DNA of 64,000 bases from Acanthornis magna (Eukaryota; Chordata; Aves; Passeriformes; Acanthizidae): assembly GCA_036785705.1 (NCBI GenBank), contig JAWUZG010000018.1, forward strand, positions 3,879,501 through 3,943,500. The letters run 5' to 3'. This document shows positions 1-44,589 of the stretch, piece by piece (position 1 is the stretch's first letter; every line of letters begins with the position of its first letter). The notes under the pieces are model-generated. The model had not been told where the DNA came from and did not search any database. It saw only the letters and a program-made list of their open reading frames with translations. The position numbers were made by a program, and so were the translations under genes.

Positions 1-585
1 TACTTTTGTTAGAGAAATCTACACTAGGACAATAGTTAAGATGAATTATGTACTTAATATGAATGAACGTTTTGTGTACTACTTGAAACAGGTCTCCTCC
101 TTCCTGCTAGGCATGGACCCAAGACGAGTCAAACTCTGTCTCTGCAATACTGCAATGTTACATCACAGGGATTAAACTTCAGAATCCTGCCTCTCCAAGC
201 ATCTTCTGACAAAAATGTCAATCCAAATACTAGAGAAATTGTAAGTATAGATCATAGAATACTGTTCTGGCTTCTCTTAGGTAAAACAGTTGCACTTTGG
301 ATTGGATATGCTGGTTGCCTACAGAAAGGAGCACAGGTATTTTTCTTTTACTTCTCTGTGTTTATCTTCCAATTCTGATGCTGTTCAGAGGGGCAGAAAC
401 TGCTGTGACAAAACAGATCTGGTTCCTACTGCTCCAAGCATGACTAGGGCTGCTCACTAAGAACAGCAGTTACTGGCTACTCTTCAAATAGTAGAAGACA
501 ACATGAAGCAAAACTTCATGGACGCATGTAAGACCTCCAGGGTGAACCCCCTGACAAGGGATTTCTGGATCAGTCCTTTGCTTAC
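1..585 (-). other. NOP14: NOP14 intron 8 (partial)
   Basis: Noncoding; I searched for the expected next NOP14 exon (the PESYEELRSLL region) on the minus strand and did not find it, so it lies beyond the window. No repeat is recognised. Confidence 0.75.
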
Positions 586-886
586 CAGCAAATGTGTAGG
601 GAAGCTCTGATTTGGCAGCTTCTCTCTTTGGATCTAATTTCTCCACCTTCTGTGATTCATTTTCATTTGCCTTGTGTTTCTTCTCTGCTTTATTCCCTGC
701 AGCTTCTCCTTCACTCTCAAGATCAGATTCAAGATCTGAGTGGCCATCTGCAGCATCATCCTCCTCATCGTCACTTGCAGATTCTTCTTCACTTTCTTCT
801 TCATTCTCATTATCTTCTTCCTCTCCTTCCTCCTCTTCTTCTTCCTCTTCTTTCTCATCCTCATTTTCAATGTTTATTTTTCCATC
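586..886 (-). CDS. NOP14: NOP14 coding exon 8 (residues 339-438), acidic low-complexity exon
   Basis: 301 bases, 100 codons plus one base. After DGKINIEN comes a run of Glu/Asp with few interruptions (about residues 347-395), then a Lys/Glu-rich segment and KSELPYTFA, which leads into the conserved C-terminal half in other vertebrates. The donor is GTAAGC after a split Ala codon. The GAA/GAG/GAT bias creates long spurious open frames on the plus strand here. Confidence 0.93.
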
Positions 887-3800
887 CTGTCCGTAGAGAG
901 AACAAGCCAGTTAAAACACTGATAAAATGGCAGCACCTCACCAGAATCACCATGCAAAGCTATCTTAAACATGCATGAAGAGAATTTGAGCCTTGCTACC
1001 CTGACCAGGCAGTGAATGCCTGCAGTGCCAGCCAAGAAGGGATATTAGGGAAAGAACAAACATATATACATAAAAAAGTAGAATATTTTCAAAGGGCTGG
1101 AAGAAACTGGAAGAATAAGAGGTAGTACACAAAGACTAAGAGAAAAAAATATATTCCTTCCATGTGTTAAAATAGCATATCAGATAAATATTTGGTCCCA
1201 TCCTGATTTTATTAATCATCAGTTGAAATTCACATTCACAATTAGTACCTTTGAGGAGAACAACAATTCCCTTGTTACTTGTGTATGAGAGGATCAGTAC
1301 ACACATGTGAACCACAGTCAAGGTGACTCATAACATCAGCTTTAAGATTATGTTGCTCTGCCATCTTAATCAAAACTATTTCAGAGGGAAAGGGTTCTTT
1401 CAGAAATCTACCCATCTTTAGACTAAAATTTGGTGCAAGCAGTATCAAATACAGTGAAAATTTTAAAAAAATGACCAGAAGGGCTAAAGAGCCTCTTCTT
1501 CAACTCAGTCGGCCAGCAGCAGAGAAGGCTACTCTAAAAGCAGGAATACAGATACTACATTGAAGGAAACAACTATTTACTTGACACTTGTAAGACCACA
1601 CAGAACACAGCATCCACTTTCGGGCCTTCAAATACAATAATGGTATCTATAAACTGCAGCAAGTCCAGCAGAAAGCCACCAAGACTACTGGGGGCTAGGG
1701 CACCTGCTCTATGAGGAGAGGCAGACCTGGGCTTATTCAGCCTGGATATTAAAAAAAACCTCTTCACAGTAAGGGCAGTCAGTGCACATCTCTCTCAGCA
1801 GCCTCCATTCCTGGAGGTTTTCCAACAACAGACTGGATCTGAGTAAACTGGTGATTTCATAGCTGACCCTGCTCTGAGCAGGAGGTTGGACTAAATGCCT
1901 CCACAGAGTTCAGTTGCAAGCTGTTTTTCCTAATCTTCTTTACAGACCTCTGAAAATTCAGAAATTTTAAACCTTACCTTGTAAGATAATAAACGTCTGT
2001 CATCTTTATCCAGAATAAAGCCATCAGCAAGATCATCAGCTGACATGTGGCTGGGTCTCTTGTTATTTGTCTGTTCATCTATGCCACGCATTCGACGTAA
2101 TCGATCTGCCTGTGTTTCACAAGAAATACCACACACAGATGTGAGACATCTAGATCAATCAGGTATCTACATCAAAATGAAAGATCACTCAAGTGCTACA
2201 GCTAAGAAAAAAAGAAAAAGACCCAAGAAAAAAACAGTTAATTTGGATTACTCAAAGTTGCTGAAAAGAAAAAAATCCCAGCAACTTGGGAAATTACAGG
2301 CAAAAGCTGACAATACCTTATTTTTCTGTAGGGAGTACAATCTGATAAGAGCACACAGTCAATTGGATTAACTTATTTAAAAGGCTTTAAAACCGGGTTG
2401 ACCAGAAGCACTGTGTTCTCTTATTTTAAAATTTATCTCTTGTTCATGGGAAATCATTACTAGAAAATAAAAGCTTAATCCTAAAGTGTTTCAGGATTTT
2501 GCAGTGTTTATTTGTTTCCTGAATGTATAACAAGTTTGTAGTAAGCACAACCATATCCTAAGATTTCTGGGATACAGACACAGATACATCAAACAAGATG
2601 GTAAGAGCAGAAAAGAAAAAAAACTCTCTGTTCTATTAGATACGGAGCTGCTCTGAGGTAATTTGAAGGTACTGAAACCCCTATAATCTTAAATGTATTC
2701 CTAGTACACAAAAAAAAAAAAAAAAAAAAAGAGTGAAACATTTACCAAATTATTCAATCTTCCCATAAGACTCAGAGCTCCATGTAACAGAAGTAGCATG
2801 CAACATGTCCCAAGACAATCCCATTCCTCTGCATAGCAAAGCTAAATACATGCTACCACTGGAAGGCTCTTACAACACCAGAAGAAAACAATAAAAGACT
2901 TGTCCAGTGTATTAATTCAACTGCTGTGCAACATGATACTCCACTGACTTAGAAGCACCTCTCAACTCTGAATAATTTAAATCATTTAAAGGCAAATCAA
3001 AGTAACATTACGTTTTTATTGAAGGAAGATTGACTCATTTCATAAATCTCCCAAGTCACATACTAGGCCTATGGGGTTTTTTTTGTTTTAATATCAGATT
3101 ACAAACACAAACAGAAGATTTCCTGAATTCACCCTCTGACGAATTGCAGTTTAGTACAGCCACTTACAACCTAAGGTCAAGCAATGAATATAAGCAGTCA
3201 CTCCCAAAAGACAGGCCCCAAACAATCTCAACCATACATGGTATACCTCGAGCTTCTGGAGTCGTGCCTGCTCCTCTTTGGCCAATTCTTCTTCTGTCTT
3301 CAGCCTTTCTGAAGGTTTTGCTTTCATCTCAAATCCAAGTTCTCGAACAATCATATCGTATTCATCAGGCTAAAGAAATATTTATGCAATTGTTTATTAT
3401 CTTAAGTTTCATTATTCTTCTTTGCAGCCATCCCTCTGCCAAACTAACAGCTAAGAAATCAGACTGTTGAGATAAAAGGAAAAGACTGCTTCCAAAGCAA
3501 GCTCCAAGAACACTCAACTCAGTATTAAGACAAAGAATGGAATGAATACTTGAATAGAAATTATCCTGGAATTTCCCCCTGCCTTATTTAAGTTACTCAG
3601 AACTCAGAAAGTTAAGAAGAGTATCTTAAATAATAACTGGCTCATTTGTTTCTTGAAAAACTTTAAAATATTGTTTATTAACACAGCACAGCCAGAATTA
3701 ATAAATTAATAAGTGCATAATTCACATTTCACTTTATACTGTCAGACATGAGATAAGCCTTTGCTATTTCCATTACAAAGAAGTCTAGCTTAAAGAGAAT

Positions 3801-6800
3801 AAAAAGGGATATTCAATGAGTTTCAGCATGCTACAAAACAAACCCAAAAATCCATACACCAAAATATAAACTTTTGATCCAGTATCTTCTGTTGTACTTT
3901 GAGATCAGTTTTAACGCAAGACTGAACTAATTAACTGATCTTACAAAAACTGAATTCTACTGCAAAACAATAAATGGAAATTCACAATGTTCTGCAACAT
4001 AATACAAATTTCTAGAAGAAAGAAAAAACCTCAACACAATACAATACCTATTCTTAGATTTAAAAGTTTATTTCCCTTAGTATAGAATACAAATGATAGA
4101 AAAGGCATGAGACTGTAAGATATCTATTCAAATATAAATTATTTTAATTCCCTTTCAAAAAGAGACAGAACCCAATTCCAACAAGGAAATGTCTGTTGTC
4201 AAGTGCAAGTTATTTTATCCAAGGAACACTCCAAAGACATTAAAAGTAAGTCAGTGTTCCCAACAATCTTAATTCTTCATAAAAATGTACTTGTCATACA
4301 AATAAGCTGTAGTCAAGAGTGTTGTTCAGCCTGCAACCTCTCTCTCACTTGATAACTAAAGAAAAGCAGAAACTAATTAAAATCAGCAATCGTACAAAAC
4401 CCTATATTCCAACTACTCAGACTGTCCTAAAACTGTAGCACTCCTTCAATGTGAATAGCAGGAACCATTTTATTTCATGAAGTGATGAATTTGGCCTCAT
4501 ACTTCAGCCACTACAAGTCAAAACTAAAAGTTACTAGAACCAAGGACATTAATCTAGTCAAAACCTTACCTTGGGTTTTTCTACTTCTTTGTCCTTCCTC
4601 TCTGACTTTGGGGTTTTGCGGGCAATAAGGGTTTGGATTTCCTTCCAGTCTTTGTCAAGTTTTTCTGTCAGTTCTAATGCACTTTCTCTCCGAGTTTGTC
4701 TCTCTTGCTAGAAAAATAAAACAAAAACAAATGCATCAGTTATGTTTAGATGGACACGACAGCATTTACAACATAAAACCAAAATGCTGTCTTAAACTAA
4801 TGAATAATTTCAAGTATTTAACATTTTGAAGTTGCAAGTATTCTTTGTGGAAGAATAGTATAGAGCTATGCTGAATGGTACAAGGGTTGCATACAGAAAA
4901 CAAGTTAGGTGTGAACAGAAGGCAGACTTGGGGATACAAAAGAATGGCAGATATACAATTGTATCTAAAATTACTACAAAGTCAGACTTTAATCAAGGAG
5001 CTTGGACTCTTCTCTTAGACAGCTTCCTCTTTTGTTTTTTATGCCACTACTATTTTATTCTACAAATATAGGAAGGGTGGCAGCTTCTAGATCACACTCA
5101 CTTATACTTCAGGGCTAAACACTCACCTTTTCTTGTTTAGATTTGACTATCATCTCTTCTAGGAGTTCTTTCCTAGACTTAGGTTTTTCCTCTTCTTCAT
5201 CTTGCTGCTCATTTGGTATTTTTTTACGAAGGAGGCCTCCACCCCCTCCAAAGTGAGCAGCAGTTAATTCAGCTAGGAAAAAAAGGTAGAATGTGAGTCT
5301 TTCAAATCCACATGACTGCAAGAGTATCCTCCTGGGACAGTATATCCCTATTCTCAGAGAGTGGGAGCAATTTTAACTACTGAACCAATTATGCATTATT
5401 CCCATCCCTCTGGGAACGGCTATAACACAAGAGATTATGTTAGACACTAATTTACACTGACAAATACTTGGTATGAGGTAGGAACATTTTTTTTTCCCAA
5501 TATTTATCCAAGGGGTAGGTCCAATGATGCAAGAAAGCAACCACAAAACTCACACTTCAGATTCTGGCCAAAAGGCTCAAAACCCAGGTACCTGTTTATG
5601 CTGAAAAGCTCACAGAGTAAAGAAGCTTGCCAGTAGGTATGTCCAACTTAACCCCTGCTAAAATCCAGAGCTGGTCTGTGTGTGGCTAAGACGTAATCAA
5701 ATCTGGCTTAAACGTTCCAACCTAGTACATGATATTCTTTCTCACTGAGAGACACTACTAAACAAATGATGTACATTTTTCCCAGTAATAAAATCAGTAG
5801 TGGGACACCAGCTGACACTTCTTACCTGACAGTGCTCCTCTTTCTTCTGTGTCACTGTCGCTATCAACAATATCATTTAGCTTTTCAATTTCTGCCAAAG
5901 ATTGGCCATAGTGAGTCAATTCCTCATCTTCATTAAGATTATAGATATTCTTCTTTCCATAATTTTGCTAAGAACAGTAAAACAAACCAATGAAATATCG
6001 AAAGATCTTGAGCTCCCAGACAACAAATTAACACAGCCCTTATTTTTAGTGCTAGTTGAGGAGATTCTTACTCCAGTGTTCTACTGGAACTCAACACTGG
6101 AATAAAAGCACTGCTAGACTAATATTTTCATGCAAATACATTAAATGTTAAGTGAGTGTCATCTCTCTCTTATACTAATATACAAATGGACTAACCTAGG
6201 AAAGCTGAAGTTTTATCTATAGATCAGTAACATCAATTTTTAATTGCATTTCAGGCCTAATGAAACAGACCTCAACCTATAAAAATTACACTACTCAGTT
6301 CTGGAGACTGAGTATAATGGGGCAGAAAGGACAGTACTGCACATTCAATTCCCTGTACAGAATGACAGCAAGTTACAGAGTCCTACTCAGCCACTGAATA
6401 TACCTGATGCTGACTGCCTTTTCCTAATTTAACTCCTAAATAAAGGCAGTCAAAGAAAACCAAGTAATCAATGAATCTGCTTATAACTAGCTTCCTTGCA
6501 TGTCAGTGCTCAAAGAAATCTCTGCCTCAAAAATGTGTCCTGCAAAACCAGAAAGATTTAATGAAAAAATTTCTATTTCTACTAAAAATTCCTTTCTCAT
6601 AAGTTCCAAACATATAAAATCAAAAATAAAGCATTACCCTGCAAAACCCTGTATTAGTGGGGTGCTTCCAACTTAAAAATTCAAGTATATCCTGTGGTTT
6701 TGTGTTTGGCTTTGTTTTGTTTGTTTTAGTTTTTTTATTTTAAATCATTTACCTGTCTTTCCAGAGCAAATCGTCTGATCATCTTTTCCTCGGGAGTTAT

Positions 6801-9199
6801 TTTAGTGTTATATTCACCAAAACGTTTATCTTTAAATACATTTGTCTTTTCTCTTTCTTTATATTCCTTCAGTAATGTTTGACTGCGCTAGAAGGAAAAA
6901 GACAAAAGGACATAAAATTTAAAAAACAGAGAGTAACTACTTTCAAAGTTAAGGTAAAAAAGGCTCCATGGTATCTTGTCAACATAATAATCTTTATATT
7001 GCCATCATATCATAAATAATAATTTACCAGAATGCAATGAAAGAGAAGGAAAAATTAACATGAGAAAAAGATGGGAAGCTCGTACAACACATTCAGATTC
7101 ATTAAGTTCTCTTAAAAGCTCCCATGTGAAGATAAAATGTTACACCATATCTCACCTTTATTTTATCACATACAAAATCCATGCATTTCCACTGAAGAAT
7201 TCTGATTTGTCTGAATCTTAGTAAACTAAGAATAACATATTAAAGAAAGCAAAAAAAGCCAGCAAAAGTAGCTGGATTTGTTTCGGTCATTTCATCTAAG
7301 ACATAAAAGCCTCCAGTGGGTCCACACATTTAGCTCTGTGTCACTGCTGAGTGTAGGGAGGTCAGGCATCAAGCCAGTAAAAGAAAGTTCATCACACCTA
7401 TACGAAGTATTTACTATGTGCTCTGCTTATGGGACAGGTAAGGAGACAGGTTTACTTTCCAATGCCAGCGATCTAATTAATGACAAGCATCTGAGTTACC
7501 TTATTATAAAACACCAAATCCTAAAATGTGCTATAAAACAGTCATGAAGTTGTCTAAAATCTTATCAAATAGTAAGGAAGTCTGAAAGCTTATCTATAAC
7601 TTCATGCTTAAGATATTATATAGTTTCTAAAGAAAGGAAATGTTGGCTGTGTTTAGGCTGAAAAAAAATCCATTTTCATTTAAAATACATGAACTAATCC
7701 TTACAGAAAGATACTGTGCCATTGATATTACCAGGACCTCACAAAGTGCTGCACTAGAGGAAAAGCCTGATTTTCCTACACCAGACCTCTGTAGCCTCAC
7801 TGAGCATTCACAATTTTCAGATGCTGCTGCAAATGACACTAAAATTCAGGTTTCACCTACTTTCGGCCAGTTCTACCATCTATTTACTTCTTGCAGTGAA
7901 CATACGAATTATCATGCAGCTGAGACACTGCATATGAACATTAATATCTCTTAAAACCTTGGGTACCAAAAAGCATTTGTGCTTTTTTTTGTATTCTATT
8001 ATTTGATTACATCTCTTATTGATATAAAAGAAATTATTTAATGCATCACCCTTCACAATACATGTAAAATGGTAAACTACCTGTTTGCTTTTGCTGCACT
8101 CCCACTTTCAATAAGTGCTTTAAATTCTGTTCAACAACAGCATGTATGTAACACGTCAGAGAATATCAGGGGCATACTTTCAAATTACACTTTTTTCAAC
8201 TTTAACTCAGTCTACAGAGGTTTTAATGTCTTCACTGGTTTGTTTGAAGTGACAGACCACTAAAAAGTCCAGTGTTTCACCCAAGAATAAAGTAGGCTGC
8301 TGAAATCCAAGATGCACGGTATGACACTCTCCCTTGTGCATTACAGATTTTGGTCAGATAGCTACTGATGGCAGCAGAGAAAGAAGAAGAGGCATTTTGG
8401 AAATGGTACAAAGGTGGAAGATTAAAAATTTACTTTTCTTAAGTTGGATGGTCATTCTTATGACAGCAGAGGATGGATCATTGCATCCCAACATACTTCT
8501 ACAACATGACTATTTAACCAGGGTGCAAAAAATCACCTGCATTTGTTTTCCAAATCAATGATAGTTTCTTCATAGCGACACATTTTCCACTGCATCCCGA
8601 CCTTAGTGCCCCTTTCCATCTTCCACTATCACACCAACGTTTACAACATTATCAAGAAGCTTAACATCCTGTGATCACCAAAACCGACCAGTGTAATGAA
8701 CACTGACTCCGGTCCAGTATTTACTTGCCGACAACACGTGCCATTGTATTCTGGCCCTGGGTAACTTGAAAAGAGAACCATTCCCACACAAGCAATAAGA
8801 CCTATACTACTTAATCCTGTGGTTTGCACTGGCGGGAGCCATTCCCCGAGCTCTCCATCACCACCTGAGCACTGAGAGGTGAGTGGCCACTCCTGTACGC
8901 AACAGCAGCGGTCGCTTATTTCACCTGAGAGGGCTCCAGCTTTATTATCTCCCCACACCAACAGATACCATCCTTCCTCCCTGCTTCGGATGTCCCCTTA
9001 CCTTTTTGATGGCCTTGGACCGTGAGACACCAGGCAGCCCCACATCATTTTTGGTCTTCCTCCCCAGGATGTCAAACTTCTGCCTGTTGACTTTCACCTC
9101 AAACGGGTTGCTCTTGACCACGGCCATTGCCGACTTCACGGGGCCCTTTGCTGCGGAGGGCACTGACACCTTTCTCTTCCGTTTCGCCGCCTTCCCCAT
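586..9199 (-). CDS. NOP14: NOP14 nucleolar protein, 5' part of gene (coding exons 1-8)
   Basis: NOP14 is a nucleolar protein of the small-subunit processome, needed for 18S rRNA maturation and 40S assembly; this role is family knowledge. The minus strand carries eight coding exons whose joined translation gives 438 codons plus one base, about half of the usual 850-860 residues. The start ATG at 9199-9197 has purine at -3 and G at +4. The basic N-terminus (KRKRK) is a likely nuclear localisation signal. Family landmarks are SNPFEVKVNRQKF and GLPGVSR (exon 1), NEDEELTHYGQSLAEIE (exon 3), AELTAAHFGGGGGLL (exon 4), RELGFEMKA (exon 6), HMSADDL and LDKDDRRLLSYK (exon 7), and a long acidic stretch then ELPYTFA (exon 8). 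All junctions are GT-AG and phase-consistent. The rest of the gene lies beyond position 1. It is head-to-head with GRK4, as in mammals. Confidence 0.96.
887..1977 (-). other. NOP14: NOP14 intron 7
   Basis: Noncoding. The part near exon 7 is occupied by a CR1 3' fragment (about 1600-1916). Nothing is recognised in 887-1600. Confidence 0.8.
1600..1916 (+). mobile_element. CR1 LINE, truncated 3' fragment
   Basis: Several blocks match the 3' part of avian chicken-repeat-1: GTCCAGCAGAAAGCCACCAA, CTATGAGGAGAGGC, GGGCTTATTCAGCCTGGA, CATTCCTGGAGGTTTT and GAGCAGGAGGTTGGACTAA. They are in the right order on the plus strand, antisense to NOP14. The copy is 5'-truncated and internally deleted, as most CR1 copies are, and encodes nothing intact. 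Boundaries are approximate. Confidence 0.88.
1978..2109 (-). CDS. NOP14: NOP14 coding exon 7 (residues 295-338)
   Basis: 44 codons, phase 0. It begins ADRLRRMRGIDEQ and includes HMSADDLADGFILDKDD and RRLLSYK, among the most conserved NOP14 motifs. The donor is GTAAGG. An antisense CR1 fragment lies about 60 bases into the following intron. Confidence 0.95.
2710..2730 (+). repeat. Poly(A) run, A21
   Basis: An uninterrupted run of 21 A in NOP14 intron 6, reading as poly(T) on the gene's sense strand. No retrotransposed body is recognised next to it. Confidence 0.95.
3247..3369 (-). CDS. NOP14: NOP14 coding exon 6 (residues 254-294)
   Basis: 41 codons, phase 0. It reads PDEYDMIVRELGFEMKAKP and ends EEQARLQKLE, a strongly conserved helix in the family. 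The donor is GTATAC, a weaker site than its neighbours. Confidence 0.94.
4570..4707 (-). CDS. NOP14: NOP14 coding exon 5 (residues 208-253)
   Basis: 46 codons, phase 0 at both ends. It reads QERQTRRESALELTEKLD then DWKEIQTLIARKTPKSE, predicted helical and highly charged. Donor GTAAGG, acceptor TTCTAG. Confidence 0.95.
5127..5272 (-). CDS. NOP14: NOP14 coding exon 4 (residues 159-207)
   Basis: 146 bases; the split first codon makes alanine with the last G of exon 3. It carries AELTAAHFGGGGG followed by an acidic-basic segment (DEEEEKPKSRKEL), a NOP14 hallmark. The donor is GTGAGT. Intron 4 (4708-5126) shows no feature. Confidence 0.95.
5826..5967 (-). CDS. NOP14: NOP14 coding exon 3 (residues 112-158)
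   Basis: 142 bases, 47 codons plus one base. It contains NLNEDEELTHYGQSL and DIVDSDSDTEERG, the second an acidic serine-rich patch typical of casein kinase 2 targets. The donor is GTAAG. Intron 3 (5273-5825) shows no feature. Confidence 0.95.
6753..6887 (-). CDS. NOP14: NOP14 coding exon 2 (residues 67-111)
   Basis: 45 codons, phase 0 at both ends. Translation begins RSQTLLKEYKERE and ends RRFALERQ, matching the conserved basic coil after exon 1 in the family. The acceptor is TTCTAG. The flanking intron 2 (5968-6752) shows nothing recognisable. Confidence 0.95.
6888..9001 (-). other. NOP14: NOP14 intron 1
   Basis: A 2.1-kb first intron. I see no coding potential beyond short chance frames and no recognisable repeat. 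Its GC content rises toward the CpG island. Confidence 0.7.
9002..9199 (-). CDS. NOP14: NOP14 coding exon 1 (residues 1-66)
   Basis: The exon has 66 full codons from ATG to the donor GTAAGG (phase 0). The first ~30 residues are lysine-rich and variable. The conserved core starts at NPFEVKVNRQKF and ends VSRSKAIKK. Confidence 0.95.
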
Positions 9200-9511
9200 C
9201 TCTGCTCCGGCTGCCCGTGGGAACGCGGTAGGGAGGCAGCGGCTCAGCCCTCAGTGTGCGGGGCCAAGACGGGGGTGCGAACGGGGCGCGCAAAATGGCG
9301 GCCGGGGGGCTCAAAACCCCCCGAACTGCCCCTTGGCTTGACCCCGGCCCTCCGACACAGCTCCGTGAGAGCCGGAGGGGCGTGGAGCGGAGGAGAGAGC
9401 GCAGGAGAGGAGGGAGGAGAGAGAAGAGAGAGGAGAGAGCAGCGCAACCCCAACACACCCCTCACGCCGCCGTGCCCAGCACTACCACATGCGCACCAGC
9501 AGCCTGGCACC

Positions 9512-9521
9512 TCTCGCGAGA
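9512..9521. promoter_or_regulatory. TCTCGCGAGA palindromic promoter element
   Basis: An exact TCTCGCGAGA palindrome lies between NOP14 and GRK4. It is a known CpG-island promoter motif, bound by BANP and earlier linked to Kaiso-type factors. It lies about 310 bp upstream of the NOP14 start codon. Confidence 0.75.
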
Positions 9522-9596
9522 GCTTGGCCCAAGTACCGCGATATTTACCGCTCTTCTCCCCGCCCGCTTCGGGACGAGGCCGGGCACGTTTGATGC

Positions 9597-9678
9597 ACTA
9601 CATATCCCAGCAGCGCCCAGGGGACATTGCGCGCGTGTCCTCGGCGCCCACGGCGCTCTGCCTGCTGGGACCTGTAGT
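9597..9678. promoter_or_regulatory. Inverted pair of ZNF143/THAP11-type elements
   Basis: ACTACATATCCCAGCAG at 9597-9613 is followed in inverted orientation by CTGCTGGGACCTGTAGT at 9662-9678; the arms agree at 15 of 17 positions. Both fit the ACTACAnnTCCCAGC core bound by ZNF143 and THAP11/HCF-1. The tail-facing arrangement puts one site in each transcriptional orientation. Confidence 0.75.
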
Positions 9679-9740
9679 CCCGGTGACGGTGAGGGGGTGG
9701 TGGCGCAGGGGCGGTGCTGCCTGGGGCGGGCGGAGGAGTC

Positions 9741-9929
9741 ATGGCCGGGGCGGGCGGGCGCTGCCCGCTCTCCGTCTCCGCCCTCGGGGAGGGGGAGCGC
9801 GGTGCCGGGGCGAGCAGCGGGTGATGGGGAAGAGGCGAGCGCAGTGCTGAGGTCCTCCGGGGCCGGATGAGCCGAGGCTTGGCGCCGCGGCGGTGGCGGG
9901 GCTGGAGGAGGGGGCGAAGGAGGCTGTAG
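9741..9929 (+). promoter_or_regulatory. GRK4: Three short upstream ORFs before the GRK4 start
   Basis: If transcription starts upstream of 9741, the GRK4 leader carries three uORFs: 9741-9824 (27 codons), 9824-9850 (8 codons) and 9867-9929 (20 codons). The first two overlap as TGATG. None overlaps the GRK4 ATG at 9976. Use depends on the transcription start, which the sequence does not show. Confidence 0.4.
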
Positions 9930-9975
9930 GGGCGGCCCCCGCTCCGGCTGCCCTGAGGGGAAGGAGCCCCCGACC

Positions 9976-44119
<34,144 letters not shown>

Positions 44120-44583
44120 ATCATTTTATGCTCATCAGAAAGGATGAGCAAATGTTAAATGTTTTATATCTCTGTAGCAAATTGTATTATATATATTTTT
44201 TATCTGAGTTCAAGGATTTTTGTACATTTGTACTTCATTTGTTTTAAGATGTATATTTTCACTAAAGCTTAATTGTACAAAAAGCAATGAGTGCCATTTG
44301 AGTGAGTGTGTTTCTGTATGTATTTGATTTGTCTTGATTTATTTTTTTCCCAGTGGAACGAATCTAGAAATACTAAAAGGATTTTAAAGCACAGAGATAA
44401 TATCTATGGCGTCAATGTAACTTGACTTTGTATGCTCCTGGTAAAACTTCTTGATCATTAGGATCTTTATTAGCAGTTTTCTTAACTGTAAAATTGCTGT
44501 ACTGATAAATTTAATAATTCTGGTATTATCCAGCAGCATGGCAGTGCTATTACCTAATGTATCTCTCAAGCAACTGCTAAGAA

Positions 44584-44589
44584 AATAAA
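44584..44589 (+). promoter_or_regulatory. GRK4: Candidate GRK4 polyadenylation signal AATAAA
   Basis: First canonical AATAAA after the GRK4 stop, 465 bases downstream of it. Later AATAAA sites occur (for example near 48500 and 49810), so a longer 3' UTR is possible. Confidence 0.5.

Larger units (their letters stand above)
2110..4569 (-). other. NOP14: NOP14 introns 5 and 6 (exon 6 excluded)
   Basis: Intron 6 (2110-3246) contains an uninterrupted A21 run at 2710-2730. Intron 5 (3370-4569) is A/T-rich unique sequence without a recognised element. Confidence 0.75.

Noticed and set aside
592..978. Plus-strand frames of 94-128 codons rich in Leu, Ser and Phe
   Set aside because: These are antisense shadows of the acidic GAA/GAG-rich NOP14 exon 8.
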